A stretch of DNA of 64,000 bases, from NCBI RefSeq assembly GCF_002865605.1, contig NZ_CP025583.1:724501-788500 (forward strand), given 5' to 3'. Position numbers and translations under genes: made by a program. The DNA is from Paracoccus jeotgali (GTDB taxonomy: Bacteria; Pseudomonadota; Alphaproteobacteria; Rhodobacterales; Rhodobacteraceae). Positions 53,964-63,280 of the stretch are shown here, in pieces (position 1 is the first letter of the stretch; every line of letters begins with the position of its first letter). Below the pieces are notes generated by a model, which was not told the origin of the DNA, did no database searches, and saw nothing but the letters and a program-made list of their open reading frames with translations.

Positions 53964-55277
53964 GTGCTGACACGCAAGGACTTTCCGCCCGGCTTCCGCT
54001 TTGGGGTCGCGACCGCCGCCTATCAGATCGAGGGCAGCAGCTTCGGCGGCGCGGGGCCGTGCCACTGGGACAGCTTTGCGGCCACGCCCGGCAACACCGC
54101 CGGCGGCAGCGACGGGTCGCGGGCCTGCGACCATTACCACCGCTGGCCGGGCGATCTGGACCTGGTGCGCGACGGCAATTTCGACAGCTACCGATTCTCG
54201 ACAAGCTGGGCGCGGGTGATGCCGGACGGGGTCAACGTCCATCCCGAGGGGCTCGATTTCTATGACCGGCTGGTCGATGGCATGGTGGCGCGCGGGATCG
54301 CGCCGGTGCTGACGCTGTATCACTGGGACCTGCCCTCGGCGCTGTCGCTTCAGGGCGGCTGGTGCCACCGCGACATCGCCGAGCGTTTCGCCGATTATGC
54401 CTGCGCCGTCATGGCCCGGCTGGGCGACCGGATCGAGATGACCGCGACCCTGAACGAGCCGTGGTGCATCGCCTGGCTGTCGCATTTCCTGGGCAAGCAC
54501 GCGCCGGGGCTGCGCGACATCCGCGCCACCGCCCATGCCTCGCATTATTGCCTGCTGGCCCATGCCACGGCCCTGCAGGCGCTGCGCGCCGACGGGCATG
54601 GCAATCTGGGCATCGTGCTGAATTTCGAGACCGCGCACCCGGCCAGCCGCAGCACCGCCGACATGGCCGCCGCCGCCCGGCGGGACGCGATCTATAACCG
54701 CTGGTTTCTGGACGCGGTGACCGGGGCCGGCTATCCGGCGCTGGCGCTGGACGGGCTGGGGCCGCATATGCCGGCGGGCTGGCAGGACGACATGGCGCTG
54801 ATCGCCGCGCCGCTGGACTGGCTGGGGGTGAATTACTACACCCGCTCGATCCTGCGTGGGTCGGACGAGCTGTGGCCGTCGTTCAAATTCGTGCCCGGCC
54901 CGCTGCCCAAGACCGGCATCGGCTGGGAGATCCGGCCCGAGGGGCTGACCGAGTTCCTGCTGCGCGCCGCCGCCGCCGCCCCGCACCTGCCGTTATATGT
55001 GACCGAAAACGGCATGGCCGGGCTGGAGAGCCAGAAATGCGGCATAGTGGACGACACGACGCGGCAGGGTTTCATCCGCGATCACCTGCAGGCGGCGCTG
55101 GACGCGATCAAGGCCGGGGTCGATCTGCGCGGTTTCTACCAATGGTCGCTTCTGGACAATTACGAATGGGCGCTGGGTTACGGGCCGCGCTTCGGGCTGG
55201 TGCATGTCGATTACACCACCCAGATCCGCACGCCGAAGGTCTCGTATCACATGCTGCGCGAGGCGCTCAGCCGGTAA
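53964..55277 (+). CDS. GH1 beta-glucosidase
   Basis: A 437-residue family 1 glycoside hydrolase that cleaves beta-linked glucosides by retention. The start is GTG at 53964 with AAGGGG seven bases before it; the conserved FPPGFRFGVATAAYQIEG follows at once. The acid/base Glu is in TLNEPWC and the nucleophile Glu in YVTENGMAG, with ACDHYHRW and FYQWSLLDNYEWALGYGPRF as substrate-pocket motifs. It lacks a signal peptide, so substrates must be imported. No sugar transporter is adjacent. Its end overlaps the convergent M20 gene by 11 bases. Confidence 0.95.
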   Translation: MLTRKDFPPGFRFGVATAAYQIEGSSFGGAGPCHWDSFAATPGNTAGGSDGSRACDHYHRWPGDLDLVRDGNFDSYRFSTSWARVMPDGVNVHPEGLDFYDRLVDGMVARGIAPVLTLYHWDLPSALSLQGGWCHRDIAERFADYACAVMARLGDRIEMTATLNEPWCIAWLSHFLGKHAPGLRDIRATAHASHYCLLAHATALQALRADGHGNLGIVLNFETAHPASRSTADMAAAARRDAIYNRWFLDAVTGAGYPALALDGLGPHMPAGWQDDMALIAAPLDWLGVNYYTRSILRGSDELWPSFKFVPGPLPKTGIGWEIRPEGLTEFLLRAAAAAPHLPLYVTENGMAGLESQKCGIVDDTTRQGFIRDHLQAALDAIKAGVDLRGFYQWSLLDNYEWALGYGPRFGLVHVDYTTQIRTPKVSYHMLREALSR

Positions 55278-56406
55278 GCCGCCGGGCCAGCGCGTGAAAC
55301 AGCGTGACCGACGGCGCGATCAGATCGTCCGGAAAGTCGTAATCCTGCGCGTGCAGCGGGGGGCGGTCGGCGCCCGCGCCCAGAAAGATCATCGCGCAGC
55401 GCCCGCGCGATCCAAAGCGGCCGAAATCCTCGGAGGCGCGCAGCGGCAGATCGGCGTCCGAAAGCTGGAACCCCGCCGCGCGGGCGGCCTCGCCCATCAG
55501 CGCCGTCGCCTGCGGGTCGTTGACCGAGGCGGCGAAATCGTCCTGCCAGTCGAAATCCACCGCAAGCCCCCGGTCAACGGCGGCGTCGCGGACAATCCCC
55601 ATGGCCTGCTGCCGCAGATCGGCCATCCCCTCATCGGTGCTGGTCCGCAGCGTGGCCCAGATCTCGGCCTCGCCCGGTGTGATCCCGAAGGCGGGGACGC
55701 CCATCGACAGATGGGTGATGGTGACCAGCCGATAGGCTGCCTCGCCCGGCGACCCCCGCGACAGCGCCAGCAGGGCGGGCAGGATCGCGGCTAGGGCCAG
55801 CGTCGGCGTGCGCGCCTTTTCCGGCTCGGACGCGTGGGCGGTGGCGCCGGTCAGCCGCGCCCGCATCCCGACCGAGGCGCAGTTCATCACCCCTGCCTGC
55901 AACCGCGCCTGTCCCTGCGCGAGGCCCGGATAGTTGTGGATCGCAAAGCCGTAATCAAATGCGGGCAGCTGGGCATCGGCCAGCATGGCGGCGGCCCCGC
56001 TGCCATCCTCTTCCGCGGGCTGGAACAGCAGCCAGACCACGCCGCGCTGCGGGCGTTGACGCGACAGCAGCCGCCCCAGCCCCAGCACGCCGCAGATATG
56101 CCCGTCATGGCCGCACAGATGCGCCACCCCCGGCACGGTCGAGCGGTGGGGCAGGCCGTCCGCCTCGGTGATCGGCAGGGCGTCAAGTTCGGCCCGGAAC
56201 ATGACCGATGGGCCGGGTTCGGCACCGCGAAACGCCGCCAGAACGCCGGTGCCGCCGATGCCGGTCCACAACTCATCCGCGCCCAGATCGCGCAGCAGGC
56301 CCGCCACGCGGGCGGCGGTGCGATGCTCGGACCCGGACAGTTCCGGGTAGCGGTGCAGGTCGCGCCGCAGATCGGTCAGTTCGGCGATGTCGGCATTGGT
56401 CAGCAT
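55267..56406 (-). CDS. M20 amidohydrolase (AbgB/HipO-like)
   Basis: A 379-residue cytoplasmic metal-dependent amidohydrolase of the M20D group (hippurate, N-acyl amino acid and IAA-amino acid hydrolases). It has DLHRYPELSGSEH, the metal-binding AHLCGHDGHICGVLG, FQPAEEDGSGAAAML (catalytic Glu) and, near the end, LRASEDFGRFGS. The ATG at 56406 leads into MLTNADIAELTDLRRDLHRY. Its 3' end overlaps the GH1 gene. The divergent DUF4202 gene starts 44 bases upstream. Confidence 0.93.
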   Translation of the reverse strand: MLTNADIAELTDLRRDLHRYPELSGSEHRTAARVAGLLRDLGADELWTGIGGTGVLAAFRGAEPGPSVMFRAELDALPITEADGLPHRSTVPGVAHLCGHDGHICGVLGLGRLLSRQRPQRGVVWLLFQPAEEDGSGAAAMLADAQLPAFDYGFAIHNYPGLAQGQARLQAGVMNCASVGMRARLTGATAHASEPEKARTPTLALAAILPALLALSRGSPGEAAYRLVTITHLSMGVPAFGITPGEAEIWATLRTSTDEGMADLRQQAMGIVRDAAVDRGLAVDFDWQDDFAASVNDPQATALMGEAARAAGFQLSDADLPLRASEDFGRFGSRGRCAMIFLGAGADRPPLHAQDYDFPDDLIAPSVTLFHALARRLTG

Positions 56407-56450
56407 GTTTCCGACATGACATGCGCGCCCGGTCACGGCAAGATGCGGCC

Positions 56451-57035
56451 ATGAACAGCAGACTGACCGATGTATTCGCCCGAATCGATGCGGCCAACGC
56501 CGCCGATCCCAACCTGACCGACGGCCAGCCGGTCGAGCTTCTTTACGGTCAACGCATGACCGCCGAGCAGCGCGCCCTGTATCCCGACGCCGGCGAGGCG
56601 CTGCAGATCGCCTGCCGCGGCCAGCATATCGAGCGCTGGCGGCTGCCCCGCAGCGAGTTTCCCGAAGGCCGCAAGGGCTATCTGGACTGGCGCCGCGAAC
56701 AGGCCCGCCGCCATGCCGACCGCGTCGCCGGCTTCATGCGCGAGGCAGGCTATGACGACGACCAGATCGAGACCGCCGGCCGGATGATCCGCAAGGAAGG
56801 GATCAAGCGCGATGATGGCGTCCAGGCCCTGCAGGATGTCGCCTGCTTCACCTTCATGCGGCACTATATGGCGCCGTTTGCCCAGACCCAGTCGCCCAAG
56901 GACATGGACCGCATCGTCAATCTGACCGCGCGCAAGATGTCGGCCATGGCCCGCGACCGCGCCCTGCAGGAATTCGACATCCCCGAGCCGCTGGCGTCGC
57001 ATTTCCGCGATCCCGCGCCCGAGGTAACGGGTTGA
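56451..57035 (+). CDS. DUF4202 family protein
   Basis: A 194-residue cytoplasmic protein with the DUF4202 pattern: RIDAANAADPNLTDG at the start, ALQIACRGQHIERWRLPRSE, GYLDWRREQARRHADRVAGF and the late LQDVACFTFMRHYM. The clustered His/Glu/Asp residues in a helical fold suggest an HD-like metal hydrolase, but no activity is known to me. The ATG at 56451 is used. It lies 79 bases upstream of the CbpA-like gene on the same strand. Confidence 0.82.
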   Translation: MNSRLTDVFARIDAANAADPNLTDGQPVELLYGQRMTAEQRALYPDAGEALQIACRGQHIERWRLPRSEFPEGRKGYLDWRREQARRHADRVAGFMREAGYDDDQIETAGRMIRKEGIKRDDGVQALQDVACFTFMRHYMAPFAQTQSPKDMDRIVNLTARKMSAMARDRALQEFDIPEPLASHFRDPAPEVTG

Positions 57036-57114
57036 ACATCAGGCCGCGCGGGCCGACATAAGGGGCGGACGGAACGGGACCGATGGTGCAAGGTTAGACG
57101 AGGCAAGACAGAAC

Positions 57115-58062
57115 ATGGACGATCCCTACAAGGCGCTGGGCCTGACCAGGAACGCGACCCAGGCCGAGATCAAGAAAGCCTATCGCAAGATCGCCAAGAC
57201 CGATCACCCCGATCTGAACCAGGACCCCGCCGCGGCCGAGCGTTTCAAGGCCGCCGCGACCGCCTATGACCTGCTGAAAGACCCCGAGCAGCGCAAGCGC
57301 TTCGACGCGGGCGAGATTGACGCCCATGGCCAAGAGCGGCAGCAGCAGCGCTTTTATCGCGACTTTGCCGAGCGCGGCGACAACCCCTATCGCCAGTATT
57401 CGACGGCCGGGCAGGGCGATTTCTCGGACCTGTTCGAGGATCTGTTCGGCGCCCGCGGTGGGATGGGCGGCGGCATGGGTGGCATGGGTGGCGGCGGCGC
57501 AGGCGGGTTCGGGCGCGGCGCGGGCGCGCAGGGGTTTGACATGCGCGGGCAGGATCTGCGGTTCGATCTGCAGATCGACTTCATGACCGCGGCCAAGGGC
57601 GGCTCGACCCGAATCGTGCTGCCGGGCGGCGACGCGCTCGAGGTCAAGATCCCCGAAGGGGCGCAGGACGGCCAGACCATCCGGCTGCGCGGCAAGGGCG
57701 GCCCCGGCCATGGCAAGGGCGGGCCGGGCGACGCCTATCTGACGCTGCATGTGGCCGATGACCCCGACTGGCGCCGCGACGGCAACGACGTGACCATCAC
57801 CCTGCCCATCGCGCTGGACGAGGCGATCCTGGGCGGCCGCATCGCGGTCCCGACCCTGGGCGGCGAGGTGGCGATGAACCTGCCGCGCGGCTCGACCACG
57901 GGGCAGAAGCTGCGCCTGAAGGGCAAGGGGATCAAGGGCGGCGATCAATATGTCGAGCTGAAGGTGGTGATGCCGCGCCAGATCGACGACGAGCTGGCCG
58001 AGTTCATCACGAAATGGCGCGCGGACCACGCCTATGATCCGCGCAAGGGGATGGGGAGCTGA
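57115..58062 (+). CDS. CbpA-like DnaJ co-chaperone
   Basis: A 315-residue class B J-domain protein. The J domain covers residues 1-~68 (MDDPYKALGLTRNATQAEIK, HPD in AKTDHPDLNQD). A Gly/Met-rich linker (GGMGGGMGGMGGGGAGG) and two beta-sandwich substrate-binding domains follow (LQIDFMTAAKGGSTRIVLPG, KVVMPRQIDDEL); the zinc-finger of DnaJ proper is missing. It stimulates DnaK. The CbpM-like gene starts two bases after its stop, the classical cbpA-cbpM pair. Confidence 0.93.
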   Translation: MDDPYKALGLTRNATQAEIKKAYRKIAKTDHPDLNQDPAAAERFKAAATAYDLLKDPEQRKRFDAGEIDAHGQERQQQRFYRDFAERGDNPYRQYSTAGQGDFSDLFEDLFGARGGMGGGMGGMGGGGAGGFGRGAGAQGFDMRGQDLRFDLQIDFMTAAKGGSTRIVLPGGDALEVKIPEGAQDGQTIRLRGKGGPGHGKGGPGDAYLTLHVADDPDWRRDGNDVTITLPIALDEAILGGRIAVPTLGGEVAMNLPRGSTTGQKLRLKGKGIKGGDQYVELKVVMPRQIDDELAEFITKWRADHAYDPRKGMGS

Positions 58063-58064
58063 GG

Positions 58065-58421
58065 ATGGCCGACTATACCGCAGAAGACCTGATCGCCGTG
58101 ATCGATGATCTGACCGATGCGCGGCTGACCCATTATATCCGCATCCGCGCCGTGCAGCCGATGATCTCGGCGCAGGGCACCCGGTTTCGCGAGGTCGACC
58201 GTGCGCGGGTCGAACTGCTGTGCAACCTGTCCGACTGCTATGGCCTCGACGATGACGCGCTGTCGCTGGTGATGTCGCTGCTGGACGAGATGCACGGGCT
58301 GCGGGGCGAGGTGCAGGCGCTGATGCAGGCGCTGGCGCGCGAACCCGACGATGCCCGCCGCCGGATCAGCGCGCGCATCCGCGAGGTCCGCACCCCCGAC
58401 GGCAGCCCCGACCGACACTGA
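58065..58421 (+). CDS. CbpM-like chaperone modulator
   Basis: A 118-residue MerR-like protein. The C-terminal half (RVELLCNLSDCYGLDDDALS, then LVMSLLDEMHGLRGEVQALM) has the helix-plus-coiled-coil pattern of CbpM, which binds the CbpA J domain and blocks it. The position right after the CbpA gene, two bases apart and with a GAGG before the ATG, supports this. The N-terminal third is diverged from E. coli CbpM. Confidence 0.8.
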   Translation: MADYTAEDLIAVIDDLTDARLTHYIRIRAVQPMISAQGTRFREVDRARVELLCNLSDCYGLDDDALSLVMSLLDEMHGLRGEVQALMQALAREPDDARRRISARIREVRTPDGSPDRH

Positions 58422-58442
58422 CAGCGGCCAACGGCGGGAACG

Positions 58443-58916
58443 CTACTGGCTCTGCTTCAGCAGGCGCTGTTTCTGCCGGTTCCAGTCGCGCTGGGCCGAG
58501 GTCTCGCGCTTGTCCGCGACCTTCTTGCCCTTGGCGATGCCGATCTTCAGCTTCACCAGCCCGCGATGGTTGAAATACATCACCAGCGGCACCAGCGTCA
58601 TCCCCTCGCGCCCGACCGCCGCCCAAAGCCGGGCCAGTTCGCGGCGCGAGACCAGCAGCTTGCGCCGGCGACGCTCGTCATGGCCGAAGACGCCGGCCTG
58701 CTTATAGGCGGCGATATAGCTGTTGATCAGCCACAGCTCGCCATCCTCGACGCTGGCATAGGATTCGGCGATGTTGGACTGGCCGCTGCGCAGGGATTTC
58801 ACCTCGGACCCGGTCAGGACGATACCGACCTCAAGATCGCTTTCGATGAAATAATCGAACCGCGCCCGGCGGTTCTCGGCGATGATCTTGTAGTTGGGGT
58901 CTGATTTCGGTGCCAT
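58443..58916 (-). CDS. smpB: SsrA-binding protein
   Basis: Binds tmRNA and guides it to stalled ribosomes. The 157-residue protein begins [20 protein letters not shown] and has [20 protein letters not shown] and the terminal basic tail [20 protein letters not shown] that mimics the codon-anticodon duplex. tmRNA (ssrA) itself is not in the window. It converges on the CbpM-like gene with 21 bases between stops. Confidence 0.97.
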   Translation of the reverse strand: MAPKSDPNYKIIAENRRARFDYFIESDLEVGIVLTGSEVKSLRSGQSNIAESYASVEDGELWLINSYIAAYKQAGVFGHDERRRRKLLVSRRELARLWAAVGREGMTLVPLVMYFNHRGLVKLKIGIAKGKKVADKRETSAQRDWNRQKQRLLKQSQ

Positions 58917-59086
58917 GACCGACCCCAGATAAGCGCAGACCCGGCCGAAGTAAAGGCGTCGCCCACGCGGCGCGACAGGGGCGCGGCAGCGCGCTTCAGG
59001 GGCGCGACAGGCTGGAAACCGCGCGCGATCCGCGCCACAACAGGCCGGGGGCCGGCCAGCACCGGCGCGGAAGAAAGGGACAGGCG

Positions 59087-60760
59087 ATGGACGGCAGCAA
59101 CAGCACGCGGCATGGCGGGCAGATCCTGGTCGATGCGCTGCGCCTGAACGGGGTCGAGCGCGTGTTTTCGGTGCCGGGCGAAAGCTTTCTGGCGGTGCTT
59201 GACGGGCTTTACGACAGCGGCATCCAGAACATCGTCTGCCGGCAAGAGGGCGGCGCCGCGATGATGGCCGAGGCCCATGGCAAGCTGACCGGGCGGCCCG
59301 GCATCGCCATCGTGACGCGCGGGCCGGGCGCCACCAATGCCAGCGCCGGCGTCCATGTCGCGCGGCAGGATTCGACGCCGATGATCCTGCTGGTCGGCCA
59401 GATCGCCCGCGCCGACCGCGACCGCGAGGCGTTTCAGGAACTCGATTACCGCCGCGTCTTCGGCGGTCTGGCGAAATGGGTGGCCGAGATCGACGACATC
59501 GCCCGCATTCCCGAATACATGGCGCGGGCCTTTCATCTGGCCATGTCCGGCCGCCCCGGCCCGGTGGTTCTGGCCCTGCCCGAGGACATGCTGTCGGCCT
59601 CGGCCACCATCGCCGATCTGCCCGCCGCGCGTCCGGTGATGAACGCGCCCTCGGACAGCGCCGTCGATGCCGTCCTGGATGCGCTGGGCAAGGCCGAACG
59701 CCCGCTGATCGTGCCCGGCGGCTCGGTCTGGTCGGCGCGGGCGGCGGATGATCTGGCCCGGCTGGCAGAGGCGTGGCAGGCGCCGGTCGCGGTGCCCTTC
59801 CGCCGTCAGGACCGGATGGACAACCGCCTGCCGCAATATGTCGGCGATCTGGGGGTGGGGATGAACCCGGCCCTGGGCGCGGCGCTGCGGCAAGCGGATC
59901 TGGTGATCTCGCTCGGCTCGCGGCTGGGCGACACGCTGACCGATGGCTATGCGCTGATGAACCCGGCCGAGGGGCAGGGGCGGCGCATCGTCATGGTCCA
60001 TCCCGACCCCGACCAGATCGGCACGCTGTGGCGCGCCGATCCCGGCATCTGCGCCGATCCGCAGGCGATGCTGGCGGCCCTTGCCAGCCGCAAGGCCACG
60101 CGCAGTTTCGCCGACTGGACCGCCGGCCTGCGCGCCGCCTACGAAGACTGGCAGCGCCCCCGCCCGACACCCGGCGCCGTGCGGATGGAGGAGGTGATCG
60201 GCTGGCTGTCCGCAAACCTGCCCGACGACGCCGTGCTGACCAATGGCGCGGGCAATTACGCGGCCTTCCTGCACCGCTATTTCCGCTTCAAGCAGGCGTT
60301 CACGCAGCTTGCCCCAACCTCGGGCAGCATGGGATACGGCCTGCCCGCCGCCATCGCCGCCAAGTTGCAGATGCCCGACCGGACGGTTATCTGCCTCGCC
60401 GGGGACGGGTGCCTGCAGATGACGGTGAACGAGCTGTCCACCGCTGCGCAGCATGGTGCCAACGTCATCGTGATCGTCGCCAATAACGGGCAATACGGCA
60501 CCATCCGGATGCATCAGGAACGACACTATCCCGGCCGCGTCTCGGGCACCGGACTTGCCGCGCCCGATTTTGCCGCGCTCGCCCGCAGCTATGGCGGGCA
60601 TGGCGAGACAGTGACGGCGCAGGCCGATTTCCTCGACGCCTTCGCCCGCGCCAGGGCGGCCGAGCGGCTGGCAGTGATCGAGCTGCGCCTCGACCCCGAG
60701 GCGCTGACCAGTTCAAGCACGCTCAGCCAGATCCGCGCGCAGGCGATGGCACGCGACTGA
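59087..60760 (+). CDS. Thiamine diphosphate-binding enzyme (acetolactate synthase-like)
   Basis: A 557-residue ThDP enzyme of the acetolactate synthase/2-oxoacid decarboxylase superfamily. The activating Glu is in [20 protein letters not shown], and the ThDP-Mg motif is [17 protein letters not shown] with [10 protein letters not shown]. There is no small regulatory subunit gene beside it, so it is probably not the biosynthetic IlvB. Possible activities are 2-oxoacid decarboxylation or carboligation, for instance on a guanidino-oxoacid; this cannot be decided. AAAGGGACAGG precedes the ATG at 59087. Confidence 0.87.
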   Translation: MDGSNSTRHGGQILVDALRLNGVERVFSVPGESFLAVLDGLYDSGIQNIVCRQEGGAAMMAEAHGKLTGRPGIAIVTRGPGATNASAGVHVARQDSTPMILLVGQIARADRDREAFQELDYRRVFGGLAKWVAEIDDIARIPEYMARAFHLAMSGRPGPVVLALPEDMLSASATIADLPAARPVMNAPSDSAVDAVLDALGKAERPLIVPGGSVWSARAADDLARLAEAWQAPVAVPFRRQDRMDNRLPQYVGDLGVGMNPALGAALRQADLVISLGSRLGDTLTDGYALMNPAEGQGRRIVMVHPDPDQIGTLWRADPGICADPQAMLAALASRKATRSFADWTAGLRAAYEDWQRPRPTPGAVRMEEVIGWLSANLPDDAVLTNGAGNYAAFLHRYFRFKQAFTQLAPTSGSMGYGLPAAIAAKLQMPDRTVICLAGDGCLQMTVNELSTAAQHGANVIVIVANNGQYGTIRMHQERHYPGRVSGTGLAAPDFAALARSYGGHGETVTAQADFLDAFARARAAERLAVIELRLDPEALTSSSTLSQIRAQAMARD

Positions 60761-60854
60761 GACGGAACCGGCGCGGCCAAGCGATTGTTAACTCTGTTGC
60801 CCCCTGCCGGTGCGGGGGTTACAGACATTTCAAACGCATCGCGTGGGGGTTTTC

Positions 60855-61712
60855 ATGCAGGACGATCCGCAGAGCCTGGTCTCGGTCGAGTGGCTGGCAG
60901 AGCATCTGAACGACCCGGGGCTGAGGCTGCTGGACGCCAGCTGGCACATGGCCGCCACCTGCCGCGACCCCCGGGCCGAGTTCGACTCGCGCCGGATCCC
61001 CGGGGCGCAGTTCTTCGATATCGACGCGGTGTCCGACAGCGGCAGCGACCTGCCGCACATGGCCCCCCCGCCCGAGGTCTTTGCCGCCCATATGCGCCGG
61101 CTGGGGATCGGCCCGGACGATCAGGTCGTGGTCTATGACGACGCCGACACCCACAGCGCCGCGCGGGCGTGGTGGACCTTTCGCCTGATGGGGCATGAGC
61201 GGGTGGCGATGCTGGATGGCGGGCTGAAGGCGTGGACGGCGGCGGGCCATGACCTCGCCCATGCAGAGCCGCGCCTGCGCGACCCGGTCGACTATACCCC
61301 CAGCCCGCGCCCGGCGCTGGTCCGCGATGCGGCGCAGGTCGAGGTCGCATCCCGCGACGGCGGCGAGCAGATCGTCGATGCCCGCTCGCCCGAGCGGTTT
61401 CGCGGCGAGGCGCCCGAGCCGCGTCCGGGGCTGCGCGCGGGCCATATCCCGCAGGCGCGCAACGTGCCGGTCGGCCGCCTTTATGACGACAGCGGCCGCA
61501 TGAAGCCGCTGCCGGAACTGCGCGCGGCGTTCGAGGAGGCGGGCGTCGATCTGTCCCGCCCGGTCATCACCAGCTGCGGTTCCGGCATCACGGCGGCCTC
61601 GCTCAGCCTGGCGCTGGAACGGCTGGGACATCGGGCAACTGCGCTGTATGACGGGTCCTGGGCCGAATGGGGCGCCGATTCCAACCTGAAAATCGCTACC
61701 GGAGACGCATGA
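60855..61712 (+). CDS. sseA: 3-Mercaptopyruvate/thiosulfate sulfurtransferase
   Basis: A 285-residue two-domain rhodanese. The active-site loop CGSGITA near residue 238 is the mercaptopyruvate sulfurtransferase type (thiosulfate enzymes have CRKGVTA). LVSVEWLAEHLNDPGLRLLD opens the inactive N-terminal domain and EQIVDARSPERFRGE the C-terminal one. GTGGGGG precedes the ATG at 60855. The aminotransferase gene starts one base after its stop, and aminotransferases can make 3-mercaptopyruvate from cysteine, so the two may form one pathway. Confidence 0.93.
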   Translation: MQDDPQSLVSVEWLAEHLNDPGLRLLDASWHMAATCRDPRAEFDSRRIPGAQFFDIDAVSDSGSDLPHMAPPPEVFAAHMRRLGIGPDDQVVVYDDADTHSAARAWWTFRLMGHERVAMLDGGLKAWTAAGHDLAHAEPRLRDPVDYTPSPRPALVRDAAQVEVASRDGGEQIVDARSPERFRGEAPEPRPGLRAGHIPQARNVPVGRLYDDSGRMKPLPELRAAFEEAGVDLSRPVITSCGSGITAASLSLALERLGHRATALYDGSWAEWGADSNLKIATGDA

Positions 61713-62894
61713 ATGCTGGGTAATCTGAAACCGCAAGCCGCCGACAAGATCCTGTCGCTGATGGCCGACTTCAAGGCCGACACCCGTCAGGGCAAGATCG
61801 ACCTTGGCGTGGGCGTCTACAAGGACCCCAACGGCCTGACCCCGGTCATGCGCGCGGTGAAGGCGGCCGAGCAGCGGATCTGGGAAAACCAGGCCACCAA
61901 GGCCTATACCAGCCTCGCGGGCGACCCGGAATATCGAGATGCGATGCAGCAGATGGTGCTGGGCGACACCGCCTCGGGGCGGGTGGCCTCGGTCGCGACG
62001 GTGGGCGGCACGGGCGCGATCCGGCAGGCGCTGGAACTGGTGCGGCTGGCCAACCCGGACACGGTGATCCACGTCTCCGACCCGACCTGGCCCAACCACC
62101 TTTCGATCCTGAACTTCATGGGTCAAGCCCATGAGATGTATCCCTATTTCGACAACGACACCCGCGGCGTCGCGTTCGAGGCGATGCTGGACGCGCTGGG
62201 TCGCGCCAAAAAGGGCGACGTGGTGCTGCTGCATGGCTGCTGCCACAACCCGACCGGCGCCAACCCGACCGCCGCACAGTGGGACGAGATCGCGGGCGTG
62301 CTGGAAAAGACCGGGGCGATCCCGCTGATCGACCTGGCCTATCAGGGCTTTGGCGACGGGATCGAGGCCGACGCGCAGCCCACGCGGATGATCGCCGAGC
62401 GCCTGCCCGAGGTTCTGATCGCCGCGTCCTGCAGCAAGAATTTCGGCATCTATCGCGAGCGGACCGGCATCCTGATGGCGCTGAGCGACAGCGACAAGAC
62501 GCGCGATCTGGCGCAGGGGGCGATGGCCTATCTGAACCGCCAGAACTACAGCTTTCCGCCCGATCACGGCGCGCGGATCGTCTCGACCATCCTCACCGAT
62601 GCCGAGCTGAAGGCCGACTGGCAGCAAGAGGTCGAAGAGATCCGCCAGACCCTGCTGAGCCTGCGCGAGCAACTGGCGCAAGAGCTGCGCGACCTGACCG
62701 GCACCGACCGCTTCGACTTCATCGCGCGTCACCGCGGCATGTTCTCGCGCCTCGGCGCCACGCCCGAGCAGGTCGCCGCGATGCGCCAGATGGCGGGCAT
62801 CTACATGGTCGGCGATTCGCGCCTGAACATCGCCGGCCTGAACCGCGACAGCGTTCCGGTGCTGGCCCGCGCCATCGTCGAAGCGGGCGTCTGA
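61713..62894 (+). CDS. Aromatic/aspartate aminotransferase
   Basis: A 393-residue class I PLP aminotransferase of the AspC/TyrB type. It shows KIDLGVGVYKDPNGLTPVM, GGTGAIRQALELV, HGCCHNPTGANPT, and the PLP lysine in ASCSKNFGIYRERTG, with the carboxylate-binding Arg in DSRLNIAGLN. It could act on aromatic amino acids, aspartate or cysteine. ATG 61713 follows the sseA stop with no gap, so they are cotranscribed. A strong terminator follows at 62948. Confidence 0.94.
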   Translation: MLGNLKPQAADKILSLMADFKADTRQGKIDLGVGVYKDPNGLTPVMRAVKAAEQRIWENQATKAYTSLAGDPEYRDAMQQMVLGDTASGRVASVATVGGTGAIRQALELVRLANPDTVIHVSDPTWPNHLSILNFMGQAHEMYPYFDNDTRGVAFEAMLDALGRAKKGDVVLLHGCCHNPTGANPTAAQWDEIAGVLEKTGAIPLIDLAYQGFGDGIEADAQPTRMIAERLPEVLIAASCSKNFGIYRERTGILMALSDSDKTRDLAQGAMAYLNRQNYSFPPDHGARIVSTILTDAELKADWQQEVEEIRQTLLSLREQLAQELRDLTGTDRFDFIARHRGMFSRLGATPEQVAAMRQMAGIYMVGDSRLNIAGLNRDSVPVLARAIVEAGV

Positions 62895-62947
62895 GGGTGT
62901 TTGCGAGCTAGGGCGCGCGAGTTTCAGCGTCTGAAGTGTAGAGTTGG

Positions 62948-62979
62948 CGCCGGTGCGATTGGATCGCGCCGGCGTTTTT
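62948..62979 (+). terminator. Terminator after sseA-aminotransferase operon
   Basis: CGCCGGTGCGAT-TGG-ATCGCGCCGGCG, a 12-base stem with one G-U pair and three-base loop, followed by TTTTT, 54 bases after the stop. Confidence 0.9.
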
Positions 62980-63280
62980 CGTTGTAGTGACCGAGCGGAC
63001 GGCGGTCCCCGCGCCAAGAGTCGTCTGGGCGACAGCGTTTCAGTAAAAGCAGCTAAACTCTGCGTGGAACGACCGCAGCAAATGGCAGCCGACACAGGGA
63101 TGAGTGGTCAAGGGTCTGGGGCGATCAGTTGCCAGTCGGGCCGCCTGTTTATGACCCAAGAGCTACGGAGCACCGGCATCTCCGAAACTCCACCAAACTG
63201 CAATCGCTCACCACGGTTCAGACGCGGCCCGCTGCCAAGGACGGCCAGTCACGCGGTCCCAACCGGTTATGAAACCCGCT
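62980..63280. other. Gene-free, AT-richer interval
   Basis: About 300 bases with no credible gene, RNA or repeat found on either strand. It is visibly less GC-rich than the coding regions on both sides and lacks their codon-position pattern. It lies between the sseA-aminotransferase terminator and the stop of the convergent coiled-coil gene. It may be a decayed gene or insertion remnant, but no terminal inverted repeats were recognised. Confidence 0.5.

Noticed and set aside
60799-60822. CCCCC/GGGGG hairpin between the ThDP gene and sseA as terminator
   Set aside because: Only a five-base stem with a nine-base loop and no T run; not strong enough to call.
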